Below the pieces are notes generated by a model that worked only from the letters and a program-made list of their open reading frames with translations, did not search any database and was not told the DNA's origin. From contig NZ_LMTS01000026.1 in the NCBI RefSeq assembly GCF_001541225.1, positions 110,645-174,644 on the forward strand: DNA of 64,000 nucleotides, given 5' to 3'. Position numbers and translations under genes: made by a program. Within the stretch, counting starts at the first letter, position 1, and the number at the start of each line of letters is the position of its first letter. The stretch comes from Variovorax sp. WDL1 (GTDB lineage: Bacteria > Pseudomonadota > Gammaproteobacteria > Burkholderiales > Burkholderiaceae_C). Positions 1 to 8,559 of the stretch are shown in pieces.

Positions 1-687
1 ACGCACCCGGTGCGCCTTGCCAGCGCGCTGCGCGGTGGCAATCTTCGACTCGAGGTCGCGATAGAAGCGCTGGGCGTCCACCGAGGTCCCCGCAGAGTCG
101 GTCATATGGCTCTTGAGCCCCAGGTCGGCACCAATGGCCCCTTTGAGGCCCTTGGGCGACGGCTTGGCCTTCGGCTGCACCTTGACCGTGACGTTCAGGA
201 ACCAGCGTCCGCGCACGTCCTCGCTGATGCTGCCCGCGCCGAGCTCGCGGTCGGCGAGACCGTAGCTGTCCCAAAGGCTCAGAAGATGGCCCTGGAAAGC
301 CACCTGCCCGCCCTTGTAGCGCAGCGAGCGAGCCTTGAATGGAATCCACCCCAGGCTCCGGTTCGCGCGCTTAGGGTCGGAGACGCGCCAGCGCAGGCGC
401 GCCTTCTTGAACTGCCGCCGGCGCGTGGCGAACTCCTCGGCAACCTGCTGGAACACCGCAGAGCCCACGAGCAGGCCCGCTTTGCTTGCGCCGTTGAGGT
501 ACTTCTGAAAGTCGAACCCGCTCATGAAGCGGCCCTCGCGGCGCAGCACCTGCTGGCCGAGGTCGTTGCAGTAGTTCCAGACCTGGTTCACGTCGCGCGC
601 CATCGCGCGCAGCACGGCCGCGTGCTTGTCCTTCAGCCGAAGCCGAAGGACACGCGTCGAGAGCGGGGGGCAACTGGGAAGGGACAC
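1..687 (-). CDS. tnpB: TnpB RNA-guided nuclease, N-terminal 229 residues
   Basis: Reads from a GTG start in the same context as the intact copy at 45905 and stays open to the window edge. The protein is almost identical to that copy (for example E/A and G/D single changes) and includes the first RuvC motif, GADLGL. TnpB proteins are RNA-guided DNA nucleases encoded by IS200/IS605 elements; the guide comes from the element's right end. The C-terminal RuvC motifs and zinc finger are missing only because the sequence ends. An antisense reading frame on the plus strand is a shadow. Confidence 0.85.
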   Translation of the reverse strand, partial: MSLPSCPPLSTRVLRLRLKDKHAAVLRAMARDVNQVWNYCNDLGQQVLRREGRFMSGFDFQKYLNGASKAGLLVGSAVFQQVAEEFATRRRQFKKARLRWRVSDPKRANRSLGWIPFKARSLRYKGGQVAFQGHLLSLWDSYGLADRELGAGSISEDVRGRWFLNVTVKVQPKAKPSPKGLKGAIGADLGLKSHMTDSAGTSVDAQRFYRDLESKIATAQRAGKAHRVR

Positions 688-821
688 CGAGGCGTTGTTG
701 TTTCAACTGTTGTTTCATCCAGTGTATCGCTGCATTTTAGATAGAGCAATGCCTTCGGCTGCAAACAACCCGCGATTCACTCCCCGCCCTAAAGGATGGG
801 CTTCTCTCGCGTTGGCTTCTG
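1..821 (-). mobile_element. IS605-family TnpB-only element, copy 1, cut by window edge
   Basis: Nearly identical to the intact element at 45782-47127, in reverse orientation. The left end is at 821, next to TTCAC on the minus strand (822-826), the same pentamer that precedes the other copy. The terminal region has the same GC-rich hairpin with a TTTAG loop. Compared with the other copy it carries about 12 extra bases just before the tnpB start. No tnpA is present, as in IS1341-type elements. The right end and omega-RNA lie outside the window. Confidence 0.9.
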
Positions 822-944
822 GTGAAGCTGACGAACGCGCAAGTTGGCCCTGCGCAGCTTGGTCTGACGACGTTTGCAGCCTTCTTCGGATACGGCTACC
901 TCCTGGTGCTAGTTTGCTGGCGGTTTCGGCACTTCATCGAGTAG
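822..944 (+). pseudogene. C-terminal fragment of an interrupted membrane-protein gene
   Basis: An open frame runs from the outer edge of TnpB element copy 1 to a TAG at 942-944. Its end encodes a hydrophobic segment (FAAFFGYGYLLVLVCW) followed by RFRHFIE, typical of a membrane anchor with a basic cytoplasmic tail. The rest of the gene should lie on the other side of the element, outside the window. The family is not recognised. It is the likely target gene of the insertion. Confidence 0.5.
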
Positions 945-1495
945 TCCGCGCGCGGATTTCGTTCGGGGTCAGCCCCAGCATCCGGCCAAAGTAGATGTCG
1001 CCGTAGAGCCCGGGCAGCGCATCGACGAAAGGTTTCGGAAGTTCGAGGTATGCTGCCCTGGCTTGGACACGCTGAAACGCCTGGCCGTTGCTGCTTGGCA
1101 CCCCTGGTCTCGCCTCTTGGCAACATCGGCCAGCAACACAGCTTGCTTGCCGCAAGATTCCAGCACCGCGTCATCTGCACTTTGCGGCCGTGCCGCCTGT
1201 TGACCTCTTGTCCCTTGCGGGCTTGGCTGAGCTGTCGCGGAGCAACGCTCCCAGCTCATCTGGTATGCCGCCTGCCCCGGGCTACCCAGCACCACCCAAG
1301 TCGCTTCAGCTTCGCCATGGTTGCCGTGCGGTCGTCGCAGGCCGCCATCGTCTTTGGGTCGCCGCCGGAGCCCCCACGACACTGACTGTTCTGCCGCTCG
1401 ACCAGCGCCTTCAATTCAGACGCTTCGTCGGCCGCGGAAGCACTAGCAACATGAAATGCAGCCAATGCGCACGCGAGGGTAAGGAGGAGTTTCAT
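934..1495 (-). pseudogene. Secreted cysteine-containing protein gene with two frameshifts
   Basis: Starts MKLLLTLACALAAF with a clear signal peptide, continues with a CRGGSGGDP...ACDDR...GWCW segment, then must change frame twice to stay coding. The joined product is GWCW-GSPGQAAYQMSWERC, then a segment ending DIYFGRMLGLTPNEIRARTTR. This order fits a family of small periplasmic proteins with a Cys-rich GGxGDDP/GWCWG module that I recognise only by pattern. Both shifts are repaired by adding one G, in the GGG near 1290 and in the GGGG near 1090. The end overlaps the convergent fragment 822-944 by 11 bases. It is either decayed or a sequencing-error artefact. Confidence 0.55.
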
Positions 1496-1558
1496 GCCCG
1501 CATTCTGCTGCATGCCCGCGATTGAACAGACCTGCGTCTGGCCATCACGAGGGAATAG

Positions 1559-2779
1559 TCAGCGCGTGGCGGGGTCGTAGTAGATGGCATCCAGCAACGC
1601 GGCACGCCCGGCCCAAATCCGCTTCTCCAGCGGGTCCGTGGGCTCGGGCGCGAGCCACCAGGGCGAGCTGCGAATCCGAAGTACGATTCGCTCCCAGTAG
1701 TTGTCGAGAGAGGTGTTGTTCGCAACGGCAAAGTGCTCTGCGATGCCCTTCTTGTTTGGCCTGCTGATGCAAACGAACTGGTCCGGCCGCTTCATTGCGA
1801 GCAGGCGCGTTCCGGTTGCGATGCCGCCCGAGGCGCGTAGGTCTTCGCTCAGCGCGCCCATGAACTCTTCTCGGAACAGCTCGTAGTGTTCCAGGTTTAC
1901 GGGGCCGGTTTGCGGGATGAAGTCCAGCGCGCGCGACAGCCCCTCCGGCTTATTGATGACAGTGGTGCTGAACGAGCCACTGGCACCCATCGCGCCAAAC
2001 CAGGCCCACTCATGGCCGTCCTTCTTGGCTTGTGTCCCGCCCATCGTGCCAGCAATGCGCTTGCGGACGTCTACATCGAGCTCGGCGTATGTGGGCTTGG
2101 AACGGAACATTGCGCCCAGTTGTTCCAGCACCTGCAGCCTTCCCTCAAGCGTATGGTCCGAGTTCGGGTTTTCAATTTTGACCCGGGCAACGAATTCCTG
2201 CCACGCCAGGTCCTGTGGTCCGGGAATGTCGTCTTCCGCCTTGGACTTTTTTACAGGCACCCACCGCGCAAGCTCGTCATGCGCGGCCTTGGCGCGGCGG
2301 TGATTGGCCTGGTAGCTGTAAAGCCACTCGGGGGTGACATCGACCCCAGCGCCCCACGACTGGGCAACGAAGGCAAAGAGCTTCTGGAGTCCGGCGTCGG
2401 TCGCGTTGCCGCGCATCAGGGTGCTGGCTTCAATGTTCGTCGTGAAAGCTCGATTCGTCAGGTTGTGACTGCCCACCACGGCGGTCCAGTCCTCCTTGCT
2501 TCGGAACAGGTAGACCTTGGGGTGGAAGAGCGGACCCTCCGGAAGCATGACCTTGAAATTCGGCATCTCCTGGAAGCGTTCAATGACCGACGGCGCGGTC
2601 ACGTATCCGTGCGTGCCGACGACGAGGTGGCGGAATTTGGCGCGGTGCTCAAACGCCGCCTCGAGAACCTGGTTGTCCGTGGCCCAAGCCACCGCCCAAG
2701 CGGCGAGGTCGCATTTTGCCATCAGGTCGACGAGCGTATTCGTCGTTTGTTTGCTGTCCGTCAGTAACTCTACTTGCAT
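1559..2779 (-). CDS. Phospholipase D-fold (HKD) protein, nuclease-like
   Basis: The 406-residue protein has an N-terminal PLD-like domain with HPK at residues 86-88 and GSHNLT at 103-108, the HxK...S/N signature of one catalytic half-site. BfiI-type nucleases and other DNA-acting PLD proteins use one such motif per chain and dimerise. The C-terminal half (about 200-406) is soluble, contains a GTRLLAMKRPDQFVCISRPNKKG stretch split here only by position 330-352, and resembles target-recognition or restriction-like domains rather than lipid-acting enzymes (inference). The start is supported by AAAGAGGAAG upstream. It stands alone, so a defence role is possible but not shown. Confidence 0.7.
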   Translation of the reverse strand: MQVELLTDSKQTTNTLVDLMAKCDLAAWAVAWATDNQVLEAAFEHRAKFRHLVVGTHGYVTAPSVIERFQEMPNFKVMLPEGPLFHPKVYLFRSKEDWTAVVGSHNLTNRAFTTNIEASTLMRGNATDAGLQKLFAFVAQSWGAGVDVTPEWLYSYQANHRRAKAAHDELARWVPVKKSKAEDDIPGPQDLAWQEFVARVKIENPNSDHTLEGRLQVLEQLGAMFRSKPTYAELDVDVRKRIAGTMGGTQAKKDGHEWAWFGAMGASGSFSTTVINKPEGLSRALDFIPQTGPVNLEHYELFREEFMGALSEDLRASGGIATGTRLLAMKRPDQFVCISRPNKKGIAEHFAVANNTSLDNYWERIVLRIRSSPWWLAPEPTDPLEKRIWAGRAALLDAIYYDPATR

Positions 2780-2911
2780 TGGTCTTCCTCTTTCTATTTG
2801 TTGGCCAGCATTATGGGCAGCGAGACGGCGACCAAGCGAGGCAGGATGTCACGGAGCGACTTTTCTCGCACGGCGCGATGCGATGCTGCGCCGGAGCGTA
2901 GTGCCTCGGAC

Positions 2912-2940
2912 TTGCCGACGATTGAATGTGTCTATACAAT
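2912..2940 (+). promoter_or_regulatory. Sigma-70 promoter of gene 2978
   Basis: TTGCCG (2912-2917) and TACAAT (2935-2940) are separated by 17 bases, about 35 bases before the start codon. Confidence 0.55.
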
Positions 2941-2977
2941 ATCAAACATCAAGCACACCTAAAACGAAAGGGAGTCC

Positions 2978-3628
2978 ATGGCGAAGTTCAAAGATGCGCA
3001 CCTGCAGAAGCTGTACGACGGAATGCTCGCCGCGGCTGCCGACAAGAACAGTGAGCTCTATCACGAGGGCCAGCCTCGTCGCGGCGCGGGGCACCGGGCG
3101 GCGTTCTGGGATGGCTTCTCCGGAAAGTACACGCTTAACGGCGCAACTCGGTCGGCCAACGTCGTGCCAGGCACCTTCAGCTCCGCCTGCTTCCAAGCTG
3201 GTCAGGCCTGGGCGCGCAAGCTTGCCGCTGAGAGCAAGCCCGCGTCGAACCGCGGCGGTGCTGGCCGCAATCAGGGTCGCAAGCCGGGGGCACCTGACGG
3301 GCTTCGCAGGAAGGCTCGAGGGGTGCGCTTTTCTGATACCGAATGGGAGGACGCGAAGCTGGTCGGCATCGACGTCGTTCGGGCCTTTGTTGCGCAGCGT
3401 GCCGCTGAACTGCGGGCCCTCCCTGGCGAGGTCCTTCTGCACCTGCAAGCATCACCGGAGCCGCTCGAGGCCTACCAGGTCGCCAAGGCCTTGGGCGGAA
3501 GGTTGACACCAATGGAGGCCGGCCGGGTGCTCGCCGGGCTCGAGCAAGATGGGTTTGTCGCCAGTGACGATGAAACGGGCACCGCTAACGACCTGTATCG
3601 GCGGTTTCGCGCCGCGCCAGGCCGTTAG
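2978..3628 (+). CDS. Hypothetical protein with basic linker and helix-rich C-terminus
   Basis: The family is not recognised. It has 216 residues. The N-terminal 85 residues are helical with aromatic positions (AAFWDGFSGKY). A basic linker near 95-115 (GAGRNQGRKPGAPDGLRRK) resembles an AT-hook-like or nucleic-acid-binding tail. The C-terminal 60 residues (LEAYQVAKALGGRLTPMEAGRVLAGLEQDGFV) look like a winged-helix reader of the kind seen in small regulators. The start follows AAAGGGAG. It is monocistronic, with its own promoter at 2912-2940. Confidence 0.65.
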   Translation: MAKFKDAHLQKLYDGMLAAAADKNSELYHEGQPRRGAGHRAAFWDGFSGKYTLNGATRSANVVPGTFSSACFQAGQAWARKLAAESKPASNRGGAGRNQGRKPGAPDGLRRKARGVRFSDTEWEDAKLVGIDVVRAFVAQRAAELRALPGEVLLHLQASPEPLEAYQVAKALGGRLTPMEAGRVLAGLEQDGFVASDDETGTANDLYRRFRAAPGR

Positions 3629-3778
3629 ACAAGGAGCCTGACCCGTACCGGCGCGCCTGGTTGCGCTTGCGCGGAACGGCGTTTAAACGCAATCCCTGTA
3701 CTGGGCCAATGCCCCGCCATCACTTTAAGCACCGAGCGTCTTTCCACTCTTGCACCTTAGCAAGACTGGAGACCTCGA

Positions 3779-4329
3779 TTGACTTTCCCCACCCCCGCAC
3801 GCCCGCGTAAGGGCACCCCTTACCAACTGGACATCGTCGCTGCCAACGGCAGCACGCAAACCCAGTACTTCGACACGCTCACCGCGCTGTCCCAGGCTCT
3901 GAAAGGCGCCTGGCACAACCACGACGACTGGCTCCGCCGACTCGAGCCCACACCGGGCACACCGTCGCATGGCCGGAGACGCACCTGCGTGCCTACAGCC
4001 CGCGCGGCAAGGCCCTGGACGTGCCTACGCTGTACGCCAATGCACGCCCCGCCTGGTACGACTCCGGCCGGTACCCTTCCCGCGGCTACAGCAACCGGCG
4101 CGGCTCCGTGTACGGCATCCGCAAATGGCGTGGCGGACCGACCTACCGCAACTGCGCGACCATGGCGCAGCGCCGCCAAAACGCAGCCTGGCACCCTGAG
4201 GAAGGCGAGGTGGAATGCCGCGCGACCAGACGCGACGCCTACCTGTTCCACTCCTGGGACGGCCGCCCGCGCGGCGTCGAGCGGTCCTGGAAGTCCCAAC
4301 ACAAGGGCCGAAAGGCCTGGGACCACTGA
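3779..4329 (+). pseudogene. Small basic protein gene with one frameshift
   Basis: The TTG start at 3779 follows CTGGAG. The first frame is coding to about residue 56 (HNHDDWLRRLEP). After 3947 the coding character moves to the frame reading TGHTVAWPETHLRAYS and ends HKGRKAWDH at 4329. One extra C in the CCC at 3947-3949 joins them as LEPHTGHTVAWPE. The C-terminus, rich in Arg, Trp and Lys (RSWKSQHKGRKAWDH), resembles small phage and plasmid proteins ending RSWKxxxKRRxQW. Because of the shift the first frame runs on by chance into gene 4409. Confidence 0.55.
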
Positions 4330-4408
4330 GGAACGCTATCCTTGCCAGGCTGTACTGCGAAATCGCCGCGAGGCTACACGTGGCAGGACACTGAAAACAA
4401 GGAACCAC

Positions 4409-4771
4409 ATGGACTCAGCCCAACACGCCCAGCTCATCCAGACCATCAAAGGCCAACTGGCTGCAGCAGGCTGGAAGAAAGAGAGCGGCACCGGCGTTGC
4501 AAGCAAGGTATTCCAAACCGCCGTCGGGCCCAAGGTCGCTCACGCGTACGTGAGCCGTGGCGACGGGTACAACGTTACGCTCTCAGGCGACTACCAAAGC
4601 GAGGGCCGCAATGCCCTAGAGCCTCACGGCACGCTCATCCCTGAAGGCGCCGATGAAGACGCGGTACGGCTGCTCGCACGGAAATTTGCCGTAAATGCGG
4701 ACCAAGTCATCTCACAGACCTACGCGGCACGGCTGCATCAGGTCAAAGCGGTCACCGTCGCTCGCGACTGA
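4409..4771 (+). CDS. Hypothetical 120-residue protein
   Basis: Not recognised. Starts MDSAQHAQLIQTIKGQLAAAG after a purine-rich AACAAGGAACC, and is acidic toward the C-terminus. It has the compact alpha-plus-beta look of a small soluble protein, with no signal peptide and no cysteines. Only the upstream frameshift makes it appear fused to the gene at 3779. A terminator follows at 4780. Confidence 0.6.
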   Translation: MDSAQHAQLIQTIKGQLAAAGWKKESGTGVASKVFQTAVGPKVAHAYVSRGDGYNVTLSGDYQSEGRNALEPHGTLIPEGADEDAVRLLARKFAVNADQVISQTYAARLHQVKAVTVARD

Positions 4772-4779
4772 AACTCTTC

Positions 4780-4813
4780 GCCCCTCCTGCCCTGCGCAGC
4801 GAGGGGCTTCTTC
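4780..4813 (+). terminator. Rho-independent terminator after 4409
   Basis: GCCCCTC (4780-4786) pairs with GAGGGGC (4801-4807), followed by TTCTTC. Confidence 0.6.
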
Positions 4814-4901
4814 ATGGCGAAGCACTTCGGTCACCGTTCGGCTAGTGCGCATGCGATGATTTGGGCCGTCTCCTACGGAGGAGGCTCTTCATTCGCCAAA
4901 C

Positions 4902-5648
4902 ATGACCCCAACTTTAACTATCGAAGACCTCCTGGAGGCGCTCGGCAATGACTGTGCGAAGCATGGGAGTGCGCTAATACCGGCCACCGCCAGCGACCTC
5001 GATGCGACTCCGAGGTTGCGGTTCGCGTGGGAGGATTTCCTGAAGGCAGTCGCCGCTGAAAAACCAAGCGCCGTCTTTTGGCAAAAACAATGCTTTGTGC
5101 CAGAGGACTACGTCCAGGAATGCATGGAGGAAGAGGGTTGGAAGCCCGTATTTGAGATGAGCCGCAGAGGTCGCTGGCCAACGCCGGCCGAGACTAGTGC
5201 GCACGTCGCCGCAGACCTGGCCTTGGTCGAGCGCTTCAGCGGCCAGCCCTATTTCATCTTGGCGATGTACACAAAGGATGGCGCGTTCCGTACCTCCAGC
5301 GTATTACTGACCTGGGCCAATGAAATCGCGGAGAAGATTTCCGATTTCATCGAACAACGTTTCGATGACGAGGCCGTATTGCAGGAGCAGTTGCACACGC
5401 TGGAGGCAGAGCGAATTGAGCGGCTTAGCTCGGAAATTGCCGCAAGCGCGGAGTTCCAGCAAATCCGCGGGCTACCGAAGCGGCTCCTGTGGGTCCAGGC
5501 GACCTATGGCGGCAAAATTCCCCCTCACAGCCGTGGCAGGATTGAGCGCATCTCCCAAAACGTGGACTACGTGGACGCAAATCTGGCGTATGTAGTAAAG
5601 AAGGCCCACGACAAGACCTGGGTTGCAAGCAACGTCGGAAAGGCATGA
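4902..5648 (+). CDS. Hypothetical 248-residue soluble protein
   Basis: Not recognised. It is a cytoplasmic-looking protein rich in charged residues. Residues 150-200 form a probable coiled coil (DFIEQRFDDEAVLQEQLHTL and onward). The last 60 residues are basic (LPKRLLWVQATYGGKIPP). A GGAGGAGG lies 14 bases before the ATG, a slightly long spacing. The stop is 17 bases from the end of the convergent Mom-like gene. Confidence 0.6.
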   Translation: MTPTLTIEDLLEALGNDCAKHGSALIPATASDLDATPRLRFAWEDFLKAVAAEKPSAVFWQKQCFVPEDYVQECMEEEGWKPVFEMSRRGRWPTPAETSAHVAADLALVERFSGQPYFILAMYTKDGAFRTSSVLLTWANEIAEKISDFIEQRFDDEAVLQEQLHTLEAERIERLSSEIAASAEFQQIRGLPKRLLWVQATYGGKIPPHSRGRIERISQNVDYVDANLAYVVKKAHDKTWVASNVGKA

Positions 5649-5664
5649 GCGGAGAGCCTTTCGC

Positions 5665-6570
5665 TCAGGTGCTCGGTATCAGCGCAACCCGCCGGTGCGA
5701 ATCGGACTGCTTAGGGTACGGCTGCGGAGGCTGAAAGCCCGACATCACAATCGCCTTCTCGCCGGTGCGTCCCAGCGGCCAGGCGTAGACATGATTGCCC
5801 GGATGCTTCACAGGCCGCAGGAGGCCGCTTCGAAGAACTCCGTCGAGCCACTGGGCTGGCTCCTGGCCGAACGGCCGTGCCGGTGCACCAAGGTGAACCA
5901 GCGCGCGCTCGGCCGCCTCGTGTCCCGACTCCAGAAGACGAATCTTTGAGAGCGAGCGGGGACTGACCACGCGCCCAGACGCCGTGACGTGATGCGTTCG
6001 AGGGGTCCCTCGCCCCAGGTACCGCCCGTTGAATGCCTGGTAGCAAATGCCGACATGCCCAGGCATCGTCAGTCCCCCGTCCTCGTCTCGCCTGGGCACT
6101 GGGTCGGAGTACGAGACGACGGCCTTCATCGCCGGCTTCACCTTCTTGAGCAGGTCGAACGCGCGACCCAGGAAATAGGTCTCGCTGCAGTAGGGAGCGG
6201 CGTCAAGCAGCACCAGGCGGCCTAGCTCCAAGCCTTCGCTCGGGGGCACAGAGCAGTACTTCGGAATCACCCGTTGGTTCATGGGCACGGAGAACACCGC
6301 GACGCCCATCAGCTCCGCTTTGGGACCAAACAGGCCCACGCGTACGACGGACGCTACGAACGACCGGCTGTAGTGGTGGGCCTCCACGAACTTTCTTGCG
6401 ACGCCCTCCGTGATGAGGTCCACAGCGAAGTCCCCCTTCCTAAATCCTTCGTCCCTGTCGACACGGAAGGACGACTTGCCGTCCCGCCACCGTTGCGTAG
6501 GAATTGGTTTTCCAGAGGAAGCGGGGGCGCACAGGCCTCTGGCGACTTGTAGTTTAGATTGCATGTGCAT
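5665..6570 (-). CDS. Mom-like acyltransferase (GNAT fold), putative DNA-base modification
   Basis: The 301-residue protein has EAHHYSRSF at 64-72, a conserved LELGRLVLLD near 115-124, YSDP near 154-157 and GICYQAFNGRYLGR near 172-185. This order matches proteins related to phage Mu Mom, which converts adenine in DNA to a carbamoylmethyl form and so blocks restriction. Related GNAT proteins also occur in huge phages and plasmids. No dam-like or com gene lies beside it. The role as a DNA modifier is inferred from family resemblance only. The precise start (6570 or 6564) is uncertain. Confidence 0.6.
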   Translation of the reverse strand: MHMQSKLQVARGLCAPASSGKPIPTQRWRDGKSSFRVDRDEGFRKGDFAVDLITEGVARKFVEAHHYSRSFVASVVRVGLFGPKAELMGVAVFSVPMNQRVIPKYCSVPPSEGLELGRLVLLDAAPYCSETYFLGRAFDLLKKVKPAMKAVVSYSDPVPRRDEDGGLTMPGHVGICYQAFNGRYLGRGTPRTHHVTASGRVVSPRSLSKIRLLESGHEAAERALVHLGAPARPFGQEPAQWLDGVLRSGLLRPVKHPGNHVYAWPLGRTGEKAIVMSGFQPPQPYPKQSDSHRRVALIPST

Positions 6571-6622
6571 TTAGTTTATACGGTTTCCGCGGTCCGTAAA
6601 TCAACCTTGCTCCCACGTTCTT

Positions 6623-6628
6623 CTATAG
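6623..6628 (+). promoter_or_regulatory. CTATAG -10 element of the five-gene operon
   Basis: CTATAG lies 62 bases before the first start codon, with no good -35. It belongs to the recurrent CTATAC/CTATAG group seen across the window. The hexamer is palindromic, so it could also face the divergent gene. Confidence 0.4.
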
Positions 6629-6689
6629 GTGCCATAAACCGTGTCGCTTTTCTGTCTTGACCGCAGCGCTGCTGCCAAGGACGACCGCG

Positions 6690-7862
6690 ATGGCATCTAC
6701 CTACTTCTCGACTGCGCAACTGCGCCCCTACCTTGACCGCACCAGCATCGGAGCGACGGCCCTCGTGGTCGCCATCCTGAGCGGCGCGCCGCATGACCGC
6801 AGTGGCGCACCGACCCGCTGGCCCGTGCTCGAACGCCTGACAGTTGGGCAGCTGCTCTGCGACTTCATGGTCCGAGTCGAAGCGCTCGGCGGAGAAATCG
6901 TTACGCCCGAAACGGTAGCCGGCCGGGCCTGCATGGACGCCATCGCACCCCTGCTTTGGCACGAAGGCCTGGTCGATGACAACTGGGAGCCCCCCGGCCG
7001 GCAGCTGGACGCGTGCATCGCGCTTGCGACGCCGCTGCTGGCACCCGTCCTGGGCACGAGCGTCACGGAGCTTCTGCAGTACCGGCCGGGCGCGACCGGA
7101 TTCATCGGCGGGTACGCGAGCATGGTGTCCGACGAGCTCGACGTGACCCTTCAGAACTACTTCGGGGGAAGGGTCGACAAGAACGGGGTCGCCCGCCTCG
7201 CCGACAACCTGCCTCTGGCGGCGGGGGAAGGCCTCGTGCTGTCGATGTGGCGTGCCGGCCTGCACCGCTATGCCGAGGACGGCGAGAAGCTCTACGACAT
7301 CGCTGCCTTGGTCTCTGATGCCAAGGGCCGGCCCGTGGCCACCTTCGACGCTCGAATCGTCTACCTTCGACGCGGCCAATCTGCCGCCAAGGCGCTGTGG
7401 ACGCTCGACGCCTATGACGAAGCTGGCCTCAAGCTTGGGACCAGCCTCCATGTGCTCGAGCAGCATCAGCGGCTCCCTGATAGCTTTTATGACGGCAAGG
7501 GCCTCCTGTTCCTGGAAGCATTCGAGGTCCGGCACGACCTGCGCGGTCAGGGGCTCGGGGCCGAGCTGCTGAAGGAGTTGCTCCCGCTGGCTCTGGGTGG
7601 TTTGCGCCGTCGTGTCAGCAAAATTGCCATGGCGCCCTTCCCGCTCCAGTACGACTATCCGGTCTCCGAGAAGCTGCCGCCGCAGCTGGTGATGGACGCC
7701 GTGGACGCCGTCGAGTCGCTGCGAGCGCACATCGACCGCGTCCGGCCGCAGGACCTGCACCCGTGGACCGCGGGCAGCGACATCATCTTCCTGGGGCAGG
7801 ACCCCCGCGCGACCGGGACGCACGACGAGCAGCTCTACCTGCTTTCAGAGCATGCGAGCTGA
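6690..7862 (+). CDS. GNAT-like protein, first gene of the operon
   Basis: About 390 residues from the ATG at 6690; an earlier ATG at 6657 is possible but less likely. The N-terminal part is not recognised. The C-terminal third contains FLEAFEVRHDLRGQGLGAEL, the acetyl-CoA-binding signature (R/QxxGxG/A) of GCN5-related N-acetyltransferases, so acyl transfer is the best guess. No substrate can be named. The stop overlaps the next gene by 11 bases, which points to translational coupling. Confidence 0.65.
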   Translation: MASTYFSTAQLRPYLDRTSIGATALVVAILSGAPHDRSGAPTRWPVLERLTVGQLLCDFMVRVEALGGEIVTPETVAGRACMDAIAPLLWHEGLVDDNWEPPGRQLDACIALATPLLAPVLGTSVTELLQYRPGATGFIGGYASMVSDELDVTLQNYFGGRVDKNGVARLADNLPLAAGEGLVLSMWRAGLHRYAEDGEKLYDIAALVSDAKGRPVATFDARIVYLRRGQSAAKALWTLDAYDEAGLKLGTSLHVLEQHQRLPDSFYDGKGLLFLEAFEVRHDLRGQGLGAELLKELLPLALGGLRRRVSKIAMAPFPLQYDYPVSEKLPPQLVMDAVDAVESLRAHIDRVRPQDLHPWTAGSDIIFLGQDPRATGTHDEQLYLLSEHAS

Positions 7863-8559
7863 GACAGCACCGGCCCGCATCGGCATCTTGGGCGGCGCGG
7901 GGCCCTTCGCGAGTGCGGTGTTCCAGGTTCGGCTGGTCCAGGCCTGGGCGCGTCAGATGTCCGGCGCGTGCCTCCAAGACGAGCACTACCCCGCAATCAT
8001 CCACCTCAGTGAGGCCTTGCAAGGACTCGGCGCCGACGGCGTGGAATGCCGCCGTAGGGCCGCCGCTTCGCTTGCGCGCGGTGTGTCGCTGTTGAAAGAA
8101 GCGGGTGCCGCCTTCGTCGCTGCGCCTTGCAACAGCCTGGGCGAGGTCCTGACCAACTGCACGGGCACCCTCGGTCTTGAGGTGTTCACCCCATGGAACT
8201 CGGCACCCGCCATGCGACAGCCCGCGTCCACGGCGGTGCTGTGTTCCAAGAGCATGAGGGCGTATCTCTCCGCGCGCTACCCAGAATTGATTTTCCCGAG
8301 CGACGCCGCCCAAGCCGCAGTTCAACTGCTCATCGAGCAGGGGATGGCGGGTCAGGCTCCCTCAGCTTGCCTACTGCAGGCGCTCATCTCCGAGCAGCTG
8401 CGCCGCGGCGTCGCCGAGGTGCGCATTGCCTGCACAGAACTGTCGTGCGCGCAGCTCGAACCCGATGAACGGGTGCTCGACACCATGAATTGCCTGGTGC
8501 GCGCCACGGCTGACCGTGCGCAGGCGCTATTTCGGGCCTCCTTCCAAGCCTCAACATGA
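7852..8559 (+). CDS. Aspartate/glutamate racemase superfamily protein
   Basis: The 235-residue protein has GILGGAGPFAS at 11-21, APCNS near 90-94 and ACTELS near 189-194. The two cysteines in these motifs are the acid/base pair of cofactor-independent Asp/Glu racemases, the RacX/YgeA group and related isomerases. All key residues are present, so it should be active on a small acidic or amino-acid-like substrate. It overlaps its neighbours by 11 and 4 bases. Placement beside NAD synthase suggests it supplies or edits a substrate of the same pathway (inference). Confidence 0.75.
   Translation: MRAETAPARIGILGGAGPFASAVFQVRLVQAWARQMSGACLQDEHYPAIIHLSEALQGLGADGVECRRRAAASLARGVSLLKEAGAAFVAAPCNSLGEVLTNCTGTLGLEVFTPWNSAPAMRQPASTAVLCSKSMRAYLSARYPELIFPSDAAQAAVQLLIEQGMAGQAPSACLLQALISEQLRRGVAEVRIACTELSCAQLEPDERVLDTMNCLVRATADRAQALFRASFQAST

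Noticed and set aside
10-744. Long plus-strand open frame opposite tnpB copy 1
   Set aside because: It is the antisense shadow of tnpB; the second copy shows the same frame opposite its own tnpB.
3779-4771. One 330-residue protein
   Set aside because: The second half is a separate gene (4409-4771) that happens to share the frame only because of the upstream frameshift.
6576-7823. 415-codon minus-strand frame
   Set aside because: Opposite the GNAT-like gene of a clear operon; no start signal.
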